Shown here: positions 35,245 through 43,251 of the stretch, one piece after another
How positions within the stretch are numbered: position 1 is the stretch's first letter
Layout of the letters: each line of letters opens with the position of its first letter
Assembly: GCF_030908405.1 (NCBI RefSeq)
Contig: NZ_CP133089.1
Location: 434,001-498,000, forward strand
DNA: 64,000 nt
Direction: 5' to 3'
Origin: Aminobacterium sp. MB27-C1
Lineage (GTDB): Bacteria; Synergistota; Synergistia; Synergistales; Aminobacteriaceae
The notes under the pieces: generated by a model
Seen by the model: only the letters and a program-made list of their open reading frames with translations
What the model was told of the DNA's origin: nothing
Database searches by the model: none
Translations under genes and position numbers: made by a program

Positions 35245-36351
35245 GTGGAAGCATTGGATAAGACGGGAGAAATAATGGAAGTGGATGAATCAAGAAAAAT
35301 GGAAGAAACAAACGAATTGGAGAAAACAGGAGAAATTGGAATAGACGAGCCTAAACTTCCCCTTGAAATAGAAGAAGAGCTATGTTCTCTCTTTCATTGC
35401 ACTTCTAAATCTTTGTCTGCTATTATGTCTACAGTTAATGAAAATCCTAAAGAGCTTTTAACCCTTCTTAAATCGCTTTCCCCTAAGTTTCTTGCTGTGA
35501 AAGTTCGTTTTGATTCTCGCAAAAGGGGAGATGTTGGCGGTGCTTTTTGCCTCTTATGTGAAGGAACATCTGGTGATATCTTTGATGAAAGTTATTGGGT
35601 TTCCAGTAAAGGATTTCCAGAAAGGTTTAGTGTAAATGCCAGTTGGGAATCTGTACGGAAAGCGTTAATAGACTTAAGAGGTCCCGATCTGCGTGCCCAC
35701 TTTGAAAAAGTTCTTTGGAACAAGCTTCGCAGTATAGTACGCGATCTCATGACACCCACACAACTGAATCTTATCTTTTCACAAGATAAAGGCGAAAAAC
35801 AGATAGAAGACGTATTGCATGAACAGCTCAAAGAAGCTTTCAGAACAGAAATTGAAATGCAAATATCGGTAGAGCGGTTCAATAAAGCTCGCTTGGAATT
35901 GTCCGGTTTGGGCCAAGAAGAAAAGAAAGAAGAAAAAGAAGAAAAAACAACTACGAATGTTATCGGTGAAGGTGGAATCCAGATTTCTTGTAATCCTTTT
36001 GTTGATCCAGTTCGGGGGAAAGCTGCTTCAGAACTTGTGGAGAATGATTGTATTTGGGTTTCTTTCGAAGATACCGGCCTTTCTGGATTTATCAAAAGAA
36101 CCTTAGAGCAAACAAGCGAGAAGCCTGTTTTTCCCGTTCGGTCAGTAGAAAAACTTCCCACAGGCCTTGTTTTGGCAAAAATTGCAATTTCTGAAGGAGT
36201 ACAAGGACTTGTACGTGTGTCTGGAGATATAAAAGTACGAGTAGAATCTGAACATTCGATGGAAAAGATTTCACCTTTCCCGTTAAGGCTTTTAGTTTGG
36301 ATAGGTGGCTCTCTTTTATTGTTATGGCTTGTCTATATTTTCTTGCGATGA
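35245..36351 (+). CDS. Unknown C-terminally membrane-anchored protein between cheD and sigma28
   Basis: I do not recognise this 368-residue protein. It has a very acidic, repeat-like N-terminus with two KTGEI copies (about 1-45), a middle region with a charged helix (about 170-225), a beta-rich part (about 240-335) and one hydrophobic helix at the extreme C-terminus (about 345-366, LRLLVWIGGSLLLLWLVYIF). This suggests a tail-anchored inner-membrane protein facing the cytoplasm. The GTG start at 35245 follows GGGGGGAG by 4 bases. Its place between cheD and the sigma28 gene, where Bacillus has nothing, points to a motility-related role that cannot be named. Confidence 0.8.
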   Translation: MEALDKTGEIMEVDESRKMEETNELEKTGEIGIDEPKLPLEIEEELCSLFHCTSKSLSAIMSTVNENPKELLTLLKSLSPKFLAVKVRFDSRKRGDVGGAFCLLCEGTSGDIFDESYWVSSKGFPERFSVNASWESVRKALIDLRGPDLRAHFEKVLWNKLRSIVRDLMTPTQLNLIFSQDKGEKQIEDVLHEQLKEAFRTEIEMQISVERFNKARLELSGLGQEEKKEEKEEKTTTNVIGEGGIQISCNPFVDPVRGKAASELVENDCIWVSFEDTGLSGFIKRTLEQTSEKPVFPVRSVEKLPTGLVLAKIAISEGVQGLVRVSGDIKVRVESEHSMEKISPFPLRLLVWIGGSLLLLWLVYIFLR

Positions 36352-36370
36352 AAGGTTGTTGCATTTGGGG

Positions 36371-37114
36371 ATGAAATCAAGGGACAAGGAACTTTGGAAC
36401 CGTTATGTAAACAATCATACCGAAGCTATCAGGGAGGAAGTTGTTAAACGTTATCTTCCTCTCGTTAAGTATGTGGCAGGTAGAATGGCTGTGTCTCCTC
36501 CTCCCGGCCTTGATTATGAAGATTTGTTGAGTTTTGGAGTTTTCGGTCTCCTTGATGCAATTGATCGCTTTGATCTTGAAAAAGGCGTTGTTTTTGAAAC
36601 ATTTGCTGTTCCGAGAATCCGCGGAGCTATTTTAGACGAACTCCGCAAGTACGATTGGATTTCTAGAACGGGAAGAGAGAAGTTGCAAAAATTGAACCGT
36701 GCTATGGATAAAATTTTGCAAGAACAAGGAACCATTAAAGATAGTGTGCTCATGAATGAGCTTGAAATGGACGAAAAAACATATAGGGAAACACTTGAAC
36801 TCGCAAGTCGAAGTTATATTGTATCTCTTGATGAAGTTATGGCTTTGGATGATGGAGATGTAACCCGTGAGGGGCTTCTTGCTGACGAGTCGCCATCGGC
36901 GCTCGCGTTGCTTGAAGATTCTGAGGAAGTAGATAAAGTTGCACACGCTCTACAAAAGTTGCCTGAGCGGGAGCAACAAGTTATAGCTTTTTATTATTAT
37001 GAAGGATTGACGCTGAAAGAAATTGGAAGTGTCTTAGGAGTTACTGAATCAAGAGTATCCCAGTTACACGGAAAGGCTTTGGTAGCATTACGGGGGATGC
37101 TTCAGGCTAAGTGA
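36371..37114 (+). CDS. fliA: RNA polymerase sigma28 factor (SigD/FliA family)
   Basis: Flagellar sigma factor that directs late-gene transcription. The 247 residues include region 2 (DYEDLLSFGVFGLLDAIDRF, then PRIRGAILDELRKYDWISR), region 3 and region 4 (LPEREQQVIAFYYYEGLTLKEI split by a short helix, and TESRVSQLHGKA). The position at the end of fla/che is that of Bacillus sigD. The ATG at 36371 is given; a TTG at 36365 is better spaced from an AAAGG site at 36351-36355 and is possible. No flgM anti-sigma gene is in the window. Confidence 0.94.
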   Translation: MKSRDKELWNRYVNNHTEAIREEVVKRYLPLVKYVAGRMAVSPPPGLDYEDLLSFGVFGLLDAIDRFDLEKGVVFETFAVPRIRGAILDELRKYDWISRTGREKLQKLNRAMDKILQEQGTIKDSVLMNELEMDEKTYRETLELASRSYIVSLDEVMALDDGDVTREGLLADESPSALALLEDSEEVDKVAHALQKLPEREQQVIAFYYYEGLTLKEIGSVLGVTESRVSQLHGKALVALRGMLQAK

Positions 37115-37128
37115 GGGGGGCTCTAATT

Positions 37129-38724
37129 ATGGAAGAGGTACCTTTACATCTGGAATTTCGTGAAGATGGAGTATATATATCGATGGTATCCGAAAGTGAA
37201 CCATCACTTAAAGATGTTGTTGATATACTCAAAAAAAACGGCGTGAATAATTACGATGGAGATAAAATTAACACTTTCCTTAAAGAAAAATCGTTAGAAC
37301 CCTTTAAAGTTGCAGAACGCGAGGCGGAAGAAGAACGCGATGCCGTTGTGGAAGTACAAATCAGTTCTGATTCTTTAACAGCCGAGATAAGAATTTTCCC
37401 ACCTTCTGGGGAAAAGCCCTGGCCTACAGTGGAAGATCTGAAAAAAATACTTGAAGATAAAGGCGTTACGTTTGGAATTAAAGATTCTGCATTGCGACAA
37501 GTCATAGATTCCAAAAGAGTTGAGGATTGGATTGTCGTTGCCAAAGGGGAACCGGCAATTAATGGGAAAGATGCAGAGATAGATTTTGCCATTCAGTTTG
37601 GACAAGCTAAACCCGTGATTGCAGATGAAAAAGATCGCATTGATTATAAAAACGTGAATTCTATAACTATTGTTCTAAAAAATCAACTTCTCGCAACAAA
37701 GACTTCTCCGACAGAGGGAAAGAATGGAATGACTGTTCGAGGCATACCCCTTGTAGCAAAAGCAGGGAGAGATCGTTCTTTACCTTCTGGCAAGGGAACT
37801 GTTGTTTCGGAAGACGCGCTCTCTCTTTATTCTGCAATAGATGGTCATCTCGTTTTAGCTAATGGCAAACTGAACGTTGTTCCGGTTTTTAACGTCGAAG
37901 GTGACGTTGATTATAGTGTAGGTAATATCAATTTTATTGGAGCAGTTTCAGTTAAAGGAGCGGTGAGAGAAGGGTTTGAGATCGTTTCTTCAGGTGACGT
38001 AGACGTACAAGGAGTTGTTGAAGGAGCGTATCTTTCTAGTGGTGGTAATATTTCACTTTCTGGCGGAGTTCGGGGCATGGGAAAGGCAAAAATAGAAGCT
38101 GATGGGGATATAGCTGCTAATTTTATCGATCAATGTACAGTCATATCTAAGGGCACGGTAAGAATAAAAAATGCAATTTTGCATAGTGATGTTTCAGCGA
38201 ATAATTCCGTTATAGTGCAAGAAGGATCCAAAGCTCAGATAGCAGGTGGAAAAGTTCAGGCCGGAATAGAAGTAGTTTGTTTGCATCTTGGAAGTGAGAT
38301 GGGAACCAAAACAGAAGTCGTTGTTGGTGTCTTGCCTGAATATAATGAAAAAAGGCGAGAACTTCAGGCTCTTAAAGGTGAGCTTCAAGAAAAAGCCACC
38401 AAGGTAGAGACAAATTTGAATTTTCTTAAAAAAATAGAGTCGGCAGGAGAACTTGATCGACCTAAACGAGAGTTGCTCATATCTCTTACAAAAGCGAAGT
38501 TTCAAGTGCAGTCTCAACTTTCAAAGTGCATCCAAGAGCTAGAAAGTGTCGAGTCTAGCATTGAAGCAAGTCGAGCTCATGGAGCTGTTCGAGTGAAGGG
38601 AATTTGTTACCCTGGGGTTTCTGTCACTATACGAGGTGTTCGACATATAGTGCGTGAAGAACAGCGGTTTGTTGCTTTTGTCTACGAAGCTGGTGAAGTT
38701 CGAATAAAACCTTACGACTATTAA
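37129..38724 (+). CDS. FapA (DUF342) family protein
   Basis: Protein of 531 residues with the layout of the DUF342/FapA family: an N-terminal segment, a central beta-helix-like region rich in Gly/Val/Asp repeats (about 225-400, for example GDVDVQGVVEGAYLSSGGN) and a C-terminal coiled coil (about 410-480) followed by a small beta domain. FapA proteins often follow the sigma28 gene, and in Vibrio one affects polar localisation of flagellar proteins. The function here is not known. The ATG at 37129 follows GAGGGGGG; an upstream GTG at 37111 overlaps the sigma gene and is less likely. Confidence 0.85.
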   Translation: MEEVPLHLEFREDGVYISMVSESEPSLKDVVDILKKNGVNNYDGDKINTFLKEKSLEPFKVAEREAEEERDAVVEVQISSDSLTAEIRIFPPSGEKPWPTVEDLKKILEDKGVTFGIKDSALRQVIDSKRVEDWIVVAKGEPAINGKDAEIDFAIQFGQAKPVIADEKDRIDYKNVNSITIVLKNQLLATKTSPTEGKNGMTVRGIPLVAKAGRDRSLPSGKGTVVSEDALSLYSAIDGHLVLANGKLNVVPVFNVEGDVDYSVGNINFIGAVSVKGAVREGFEIVSSGDVDVQGVVEGAYLSSGGNISLSGGVRGMGKAKIEADGDIAANFIDQCTVISKGTVRIKNAILHSDVSANNSVIVQEGSKAQIAGGKVQAGIEVVCLHLGSEMGTKTEVVVGVLPEYNEKRRELQALKGELQEKATKVETNLNFLKKIESAGELDRPKRELLISLTKAKFQVQSQLSKCIQELESVESSIEASRAHGAVRVKGICYPGVSVTIRGVRHIVREEQRFVAFVYEAGEVRIKPYDY

Positions 38725-38748
38725 AAAAGGTCTGGGGGGAATGCCAGG

Positions 38749-39048
38749 ATGGTTGTAAATCCAGTGCATTTACAGTTGGCCCATTGGAACGTTGAACAAA
38801 ACACCCAATCTATCAGAGGAAACAATAGCCCTGCAGCCCTTGCTGGTCAGCAAGGAGAGATAGTTTCGGCTGCTATACAAAAGGAGCAAGTTGTTCAAGC
38901 AGGAGATAATGCGTCAGAAGGAGAAAAAACAGGGCGCAAAAAGGAAAAGGAAGAAAGATCTAAAAAAGAGCGTCAATCTGGTTCGAATCATAAGAAAAAG
39001 TCAGAAAGCCAAACGTCCCAGAATAAAAACTTTGATCTTTATGCGTGA
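38749..39048 (+). CDS. Small lysine-rich unknown protein after fapA
   Basis: A 99-residue protein I do not recognise. The first 60 residues are polar with a possible amphipathic start (NPVHLQLAHWNVEQNTQ), and the last 40 are dense in Lys, Glu and Ser (for example KKEKEERSKKER). It has no membrane segment. GGGGGA lies 9 bases upstream, and it stands in line with fapA (24-bp gap) and the next gene, so it probably belongs to the same transcript. Low-complexity composition leaves some doubt that it is conserved. Confidence 0.6.
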   Translation: MVVNPVHLQLAHWNVEQNTQSIRGNNSPAALAGQQGEIVSAAIQKEQVVQAGDNASEGEKTGRKKEKEERSKKERQSGSNHKKKSESQTSQNKNFDLYA

Positions 39049-39074
39049 TTTTTTCTCACGGAAGGATGGCTGTT

Positions 39075-39626
39075 ATGATAACAAATAATCAAATAGGTTA
39101 TATTCTTATTGAAGAAAACAACGGCATTTATCGTGGAGTGGCCTTAGTTACTGATTTTCGAGGCATTCCCCTTGATTTCCGTTATACTGATCCAATAAAG
39201 CCGACCCGCATAGAACAGATTCTCTATGGAGGGGCTTTAGATGTGTATCTTAAAGAGGAATTGATTTTAAGCAACTTACTTGATTCTATAGAGGTAAAAC
39301 CAGGTGTGTGGATTTGTCGCAATGATTCTTTGCTTGTTCCTTTAAGAAAGTTAAGTAAAATTCCGACACTTACTTTGTCTGTCACCTCTCGCCCCTTTCT
39401 TGAACAAACAGGTGACGTTGAGCCCCAGCCAGAAAATGGTGTTTTTATACTTCAAGCTGATGCCATGGGATCACCTCTCCGTTTGCGTCTTTCAGAAGAG
39501 TATTCCTCAGAAATTGATAGTGTAGCTTCTTTCCTTGTAGAAGTGGCAAAAACAATGGAACTTTCCGAACCTTTTTCGAGAATAGAGAAGGCGTTGAAAG
39601 TTATTGATGATGAACAAACAAATTGA
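39075..39626 (+). CDS. Unknown protein, flagellar-operon tail
   Basis: A 183-residue soluble protein without recognised motifs. The N-terminus (IGYILIEENNGIYRGVALV) predicts a beta-rich fold, followed by mixed alpha/beta. The ATG at 39075 is chosen because GAAGG lies 9 bases upstream; an ATG at 39066 sits right against that site. It overlaps the next gene by 20 bp. Same strand and tight spacing suggest co-expression with fapA. Confidence 0.7.
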   Translation: MITNNQIGYILIEENNGIYRGVALVTDFRGIPLDFRYTDPIKPTRIEQILYGGALDVYLKEELILSNLLDSIEVKPGVWICRNDSLLVPLRKLSKIPTLTLSVTSRPFLEQTGDVEPQPENGVFILQADAMGSPLRLRLSEEYSSEIDSVASFLVEVAKTMELSEPFSRIEKALKVIDDEQTN

Positions 39627-40239
39627 TGAGCAACGTTTTTACAACTTCAAGGAGGTTTTATTACGGCTCTTCCTTGGTCGAGTAAAAGTTCGGCATTTAC
39701 AATCAAACTCTAAAATGTTCCAAGTTTTTAGCCTTTATAGAAGTCTTCCTATTCATAAAATTCTTTCTGAGGTGCATGTTTCAACCCTTTCTTTATTGGA
39801 AAATGGAACTCGACATGAACCGTATGTGAGTACGTTATCTCTTTTAAAAAATGACGTGCAGGTGCATAGTGTGGTGCTTTCTTCTTTCTTAACAAGAGTT
39901 CATTCTTTTAAAACTAGAATGAATAAGGTTACTATAAAAAGTGGAATTCAGATCATGCGTGCATTACCACAGACTCGAGAAAACCGCTCCTCCTCACATT
40001 TGTTAAAACCACGAAAAGATGGACATGCTTTTTTGGCGTTGTTTTCTCCTATAATAGAAAAAGCTTTAGTGAAAAGTGTTTTGAATAAAGAGACTGGAAC
40101 ACTGCTAATTTGGTATAATTCCCAGAGCAGGTCTTTTTTCTCTCAGAGTTTGGTGTTATTTAGCCGTCTGGGAAAGAATGGAGGCCTCGTCTGGGAGTGG
40201 CATGATCTTCCTCACGAAATGTCTAATTTTAAAAAATAG
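39607..40239 (+). CDS. Unknown basic protein with a short internal repeat
   Basis: A 210-residue protein rich in Ser, Leu, Lys and Arg, with no membrane helix and no family I recognise. An eight-residue motif occurs twice about 20 residues apart (VSTLSLLE and VSTLSLLK, near residues 58 and 78). It overlaps the preceding gene by 20 bp and has no clear ribosome site, so it is likely translated by coupling. Start could be the ATG at 39607 or 39610. I see no promoter between it and the upstream gene. Confidence 0.6.
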   Translation: MMNKQIDEQRFYNFKEVLLRLFLGRVKVRHLQSNSKMFQVFSLYRSLPIHKILSEVHVSTLSLLENGTRHEPYVSTLSLLKNDVQVHSVVLSSFLTRVHSFKTRMNKVTIKSGIQIMRALPQTRENRSSSHLLKPRKDGHAFLALFSPIIEKALVKSVLNKETGTLLIWYNSQSRSFFSQSLVLFSRLGKNGGLVWEWHDLPHEMSNFKK

Positions 40240-40344
40240 ACCTAGACATTGAACATTTGTTAGAATTATCATTGCCATTTAGAGATAGAGGCAGACTTTT
40301 TAAAAAGGCCTTTCATATTAGCCTTCTGGAGGGTAGAAAAACTG

Positions 40345-40764
40345 ATGGTAGAAGAAAAGAGGAGTGACCAAGCTCCTGTACATGTAGGGGATACGGTCGA
40401 ATGTGAAGTGGAGCAGATCATGCCTTATGGCGCTTTTGTACGTCTTTCGACAGGACAGAGAGCGATGATTCACATTTCGGAGCTCTCTTATAGTTATGTT
40501 AAGAAAGTGGAAGATGTTCTTGAGCTCAAGCAAAAGATTAAGGCGAAAGTAATCAAGATTGATGAAAAAAATCGAATTGACCTTTCTCTTAAGAAGATGG
40601 AAGAGCCACCTTCTGTTGCGTCTTCCGCTCCCAAGGAAACAGAAGATAGCTTTGAAAAAAAGTTATCTAACTTTCTAAAAGTCAGCGATCAAAAAATAGC
40701 CGATTTGAATAGCAAACTAAACAACGCAAAAGCCAATAAAAAACGGAGTAAAAAAAGTAAATGA
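40345..40764 (+). CDS. S1-domain RNA-binding protein
   Basis: A 139-residue protein with one N-terminal S1 domain (about 12-85: VGDTVECEVEQIMPYGAFVR, MIHISELS, and KAKVIKIDEKNRIDLSLKK). A charged tail rich in Lys/Ser follows. It resembles the small YabR/general-stress-protein-13 type of ribosome- or RNA-associated proteins. CTGGAGGG precedes the ATG. A strong palindromic terminator follows the stop. Confidence 0.88.
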   Translation: MVEEKRSDQAPVHVGDTVECEVEQIMPYGAFVRLSTGQRAMIHISELSYSYVKKVEDVLELKQKIKAKVIKIDEKNRIDLSLKKMEEPPSVASSAPKETEDSFEKKLSNFLKVSDQKIADLNSKLNNAKANKKRSKKSK

Positions 40765-40775
40765 TCGATATGATA

Positions 40776-40820
40776 ACAGGCCAGGGGAGCTTAAGCTCCC
40801 CTGGCCTGTATTGGTTTTTT
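40776..40820 (+). terminator. Terminator built on a 34-base perfect palindrome
   Basis: Bases 40776-40809 are a perfect palindrome: the arm starting ACAGGCCAGGGG is exactly mirrored, meeting at AAGCTT-like TTAA. A T run (40815-40820) follows after a few bases. It ends transcription of the S1-domain gene, whose stop is 12 bases upstream. Confidence 0.82.
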
Positions 40821-40832
40821 GCAAAAAAGGAT

Positions 40833-41393
40833 ATGGATGTAGTAAAGCGTCAAATGGTTTCTCGTAAGTTTCAACAGAAAATTGTTGCATCTGTTGCGTG
40901 TCGCTGTTGTTGGGGAGCCCCTCAAGTTTTATATTGTCGGCCTTTTTATAAAAAAACGCCCTTTCCAACTTCTTTTTGGCTCACCTGTCCTTATTTGGTT
41001 GCCAAGTGCGGAGAGCTAGAATCCCAACACGGAGTGAGTAGATTAGAAGAGTACCTTCAAAAGAACGTTTCTCTTCGCCGTTGGATTTCATATCATATCC
41101 AGCACATTAATGTACGTTTAGCCTTGCTTTCTTCGTCTGAGAAGCGTTATTTCCAAAAAAGACGTCCTGAATTATGGAGAGCCATTACTCAAGGTGGGGT
41201 CGGGGGAATTCAAAATAAGAACTCTTTTACAGTGAAATGCCTTCATCTTCACGTTGCTTCTTGGTTGGCTCTCGGAACGCATCCAGCAGAGGAATGGTTT
41301 CGCCAACATATAGAAATGACAGACTGTAAAACACCTAACGATTATTCATGTATTGCCAGGGGAGGGGTACTTGATGTGGAAGGGACGTTTTAG
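40833..41393 (+). CDS. DUF501 family protein
   Basis: A 186-residue protein matching the uncharacterised DUF501 family. Recognisable parts are the CRCCWGAPQVLYC stretch, FPTSFWLTCPYLV, a GVSRLEEYL segment, and the GGIQNKN-SFTVKCLHLHVASWLA region, with conserved Cys and His residues suggesting metal or redox chemistry. Function unknown. The start is uncertain. The frame stays open back to an ATG at 40761 (overlapping the S1 stop), but that would translate through the terminator palindrome. The ATG at 40833 has AAAAAAGG too close, and one at 40854 has no site. It overlaps argH by 20 bp. Confidence 0.8.
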   Translation: MDVVKRQMVSRKFQQKIVASVACRCCWGAPQVLYCRPFYKKTPFPTSFWLTCPYLVAKCGELESQHGVSRLEEYLQKNVSLRRWISYHIQHINVRLALLSSSEKRYFQKRRPELWRAITQGGVGGIQNKNSFTVKCLHLHVASWLALGTHPAEEWFRQHIEMTDCKTPNDYSCIARGGVLDVEGTF

Positions 41394-42768
41394 TGAACAG
41401 ACGGCAGAAATCGTATTAAATTACACACAATCTCTTGACCTTGATTGGTGCCTGGCTCCTTTTGATATTAAGGGAAGTCTTGCTCACGCCAAGATGCTAG
41501 TATCTGTTGGAATCCTTTCTTCAGAGGAAGGTCAAAAGATAGAAGAAGGGCTTTCCTTGATTTTGAAAGAGATAGAAGATGGATGCTTTACTCCTTCTAT
41601 TGAGTTGGAAGATGTACATATGAATATTGAACATCGACTCATAGAAATATTAGGCCCACTGGGAGCGAAACTTCATACTGGGCGAAGTCGAAACGATCAG
41701 ATTGCTACTACTTTACGTCTTTATTTACGCAACAGATTGAAATTAATACATAAGGGAATGTGCATTCTTCTTGAAACTATTCTTAAAAAAGCCTACGCTC
41801 ACCGTGATATTATCATCCCAGGATATACTCATTTGCAGCAGGCCCAGCCAATAAGTATGGGACAATATTGGATGTCTCACTTTCAAGCCTTTCGACGTGA
41901 TATGATCCATCTACAGGCAGCTTTGGATGCTCTTGATGATTGCCCTCTGGGTGCAGGAGCTTTAGCCGGATCTACGCTTGCTCTGGATCGTTTTAATACA
42001 GCGTCGGCCCTCGGTTTTAAAAGGCCGACAGAAAATAGTCTGGATTCTGTCGCCCATAGAGACTACTTGCTAGATTACCATTATTTTGCGGCAGTTTTTG
42101 CCGTACATTGCAGCAGACTCGCAGAAGATTTTATAATTTATAACAGCCAGGAATTTGGGTGGCTTAAACTTCCAGACGCATATTGTACAGGGTCAAGCAT
42201 GATGCCACAAAAGAAAAATCCCGATGTGCTTGAGCTTACACGAGGTCGGGTTGGGCAAGTAGTTGGGCATTTAGTTGATATGCTCATTATGCTTAAGGGC
42301 TTACCTTTAACATATAATCGCGATTTGCAAGAAGATAAACGAGGACTTTTAGCTTCGCTTTCAGTTATCCTTTCTATGGTGGGTATATTACCTGATTTTT
42401 TATCTCATGTAGATGTAGATGAACGAAAAGCTACTTCGAAAATGGAAAATGGGATGGTTCTTGCTACGGATGTTGCGGAATATCTTGTTAGGAAAGGTAT
42501 TCCTTTTAGAGATGCCCATTGGAAAGCGGGACAGCTTGTTCGTTATTGTGTGGATAATGAACGATCACTTTTTGATCTATCTTTGTCAGAATGGCAAGCT
42601 ATCATACCGGAGGTGGAAGAAGATATTATGCCTCTTCTTTCATTGAAAGCAAGTGTGAGTAGACGCAAGACATACGGTGGCACATCCTTTGATAGTGTCG
42701 AGAAGCAAATTGACAATGGATACCATTGGCTTTCCTCAGAAAAAAGTAAGTACAGTCCAGAATCCTGA
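41374..42768 (+). CDS. argH: Argininosuccinate lyase
   Basis: Last step of arginine synthesis: splits argininosuccinate into arginine and fumarate. The 464 residues have the fumarase/aspartase-superfamily signature GSSMMPQKKNPD, plus HTGRSRNDQIAT near the N-terminus and the HLQQAQP motif. The ATG at 41374 follows GGAGGGG; an upstream TTG at 41353 lies across that site. argG and the rest of the pathway are not in the window. The adjacent tRNA cluster has its own promoter. Confidence 0.95.
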   Translation: MWKGRFSEQTAEIVLNYTQSLDLDWCLAPFDIKGSLAHAKMLVSVGILSSEEGQKIEEGLSLILKEIEDGCFTPSIELEDVHMNIEHRLIEILGPLGAKLHTGRSRNDQIATTLRLYLRNRLKLIHKGMCILLETILKKAYAHRDIIIPGYTHLQQAQPISMGQYWMSHFQAFRRDMIHLQAALDALDDCPLGAGALAGSTLALDRFNTASALGFKRPTENSLDSVAHRDYLLDYHYFAAVFAVHCSRLAEDFIIYNSQEFGWLKLPDAYCTGSSMMPQKKNPDVLELTRGRVGQVVGHLVDMLIMLKGLPLTYNRDLQEDKRGLLASLSVILSMVGILPDFLSHVDVDERKATSKMENGMVLATDVAEYLVRKGIPFRDAHWKAGQLVRYCVDNERSLFDLSLSEWQAIIPEVEEDIMPLLSLKASVSRRKTYGGTSFDSVEKQIDNGYHWLSSEKSKYSPES

Positions 42769-42785
42769 AATATTTTAAAAGGGGC

Positions 42786-42813
42786 TTGACTTGCTGCGTT
42801 TTTTCTGTAGAAT
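42786..42813 (+). promoter_or_regulatory. Housekeeping promoter for the tRNA cluster
   Basis: TTGACT (42786-42791) and TAGAAT (42808-42813) are 16 bases apart, a good match to the sigma70 consensus, about 37 bases before the first tRNA. This is a typical stable-RNA promoter position. Confidence 0.75.
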
Positions 42814-42849
42814 AAACCCTTGCGTAACGGCGGTAACTAGCCGGGGCAA

Positions 42850-42925
42850 GAGCCGTTAGCTCAGTTGGTAGAGCACCGGACTTTTAATCCGGGCGTCGTG
42901 GGTTCGACTCCCACACGGCTCACCA
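42850..42925 (+). tRNA. tRNA-Lys (anticodon UUU)
   Basis: A 76-base cloverleaf. The acceptor arms GAGCCGT and ACGGCTC pair over 7 bp, the D arm contains AGCTCAGTTGGTAGAGC, the anticodon loop CTTTTAA gives UUU at 42883-42885, and the T arm contains GTTCGACTC. The 3' CCA is encoded. Confidence 0.97.
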
Positions 42926-42929
42926 TCGC

Positions 42930-43005
42930 GGTCCCATCGTCCAGAGGTCTAGGACACAGCCCTTTCAAGGCTGCGACACGGGTTCAAATCCCGTTGGGAC
43001 CGCCA
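42930..43005 (+). tRNA. tRNA-Glu (anticodon UUC)
   Basis: A 76-base cloverleaf. Acceptor arms GGTCCCA and TGGGACC pair, the anticodon loop CTTTCAA gives UUC at 42964-42966, and the T arm carries GGTTCAAATCC. The discriminator is G and the CCA is encoded. It lies 4 bases after tRNA-Lys. Confidence 0.97.
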
Positions 43006-43019
43006 TTTTAGTTTACTCT

Positions 43020-43095
43020 GCCGGTGTAGCTCAGTTGGTAGAGCAGCGCACTCGTAATGCGCAGGTCGGCGGTTCGAGTCCGCCCGCCGGCTCCA
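43020..43095 (+). tRNA. tRNA-Thr (anticodon CGU)
   Basis: A 76-base cloverleaf. Acceptor arms GCCGGTG and CGCCGGC pair with one G-T wobble, the anticodon loop CTCGTAA gives CGU at 43053-43055, and the T arm contains GGTTCGAGTCC. The 3' CCA is encoded. It ends the three-tRNA transcript. Confidence 0.97.
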
Positions 43096-43114
43096 GCTTA
43101 ATAAATGAAAAGCG

Positions 43115-43165
43115 AGAGGCTTTGTGTTTTTCTTTCTGAAAGGAAAAGCGCAAGGCCTCTTTTAT
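43115..43165 (+). terminator. Rho-independent terminator after the tRNA cluster
   Basis: A long hairpin (AGAGGCTTTGTGTTTTTC from 43115 pairs with the region ending GGCCTCT at 43160, allowing G-U pairs) is followed by TTTTATT. It closes the tRNA transcript. Confidence 0.75.
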
Positions 43166-43213
43166 TATTCCATTTGAAAAATGATGAATTCTGCATAATA
43201 TGCGAAGGCACGA

Positions 43214-43219
43214 TATAAT
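43214..43219 (+). promoter_or_regulatory. Candidate -10 element upstream of the phosphatase gene
   Basis: A perfect TATAAT at 43214-43219 lies 33 bases before the start codon, after the tRNA terminator. The -35 region (CTGCAT, 17 bases upstream) is poor. Confidence 0.35.
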
Positions 43220-43251
43220 TGCAGAGAATGCGCTAGTAAAGGAGATTGTGA

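Noticed and set aside
42850-43095. tRNA cluster as an integration site for an island
   Set aside because: No integrase or repeated tRNA 3' end lies on either side, and promoter and terminator are intact.
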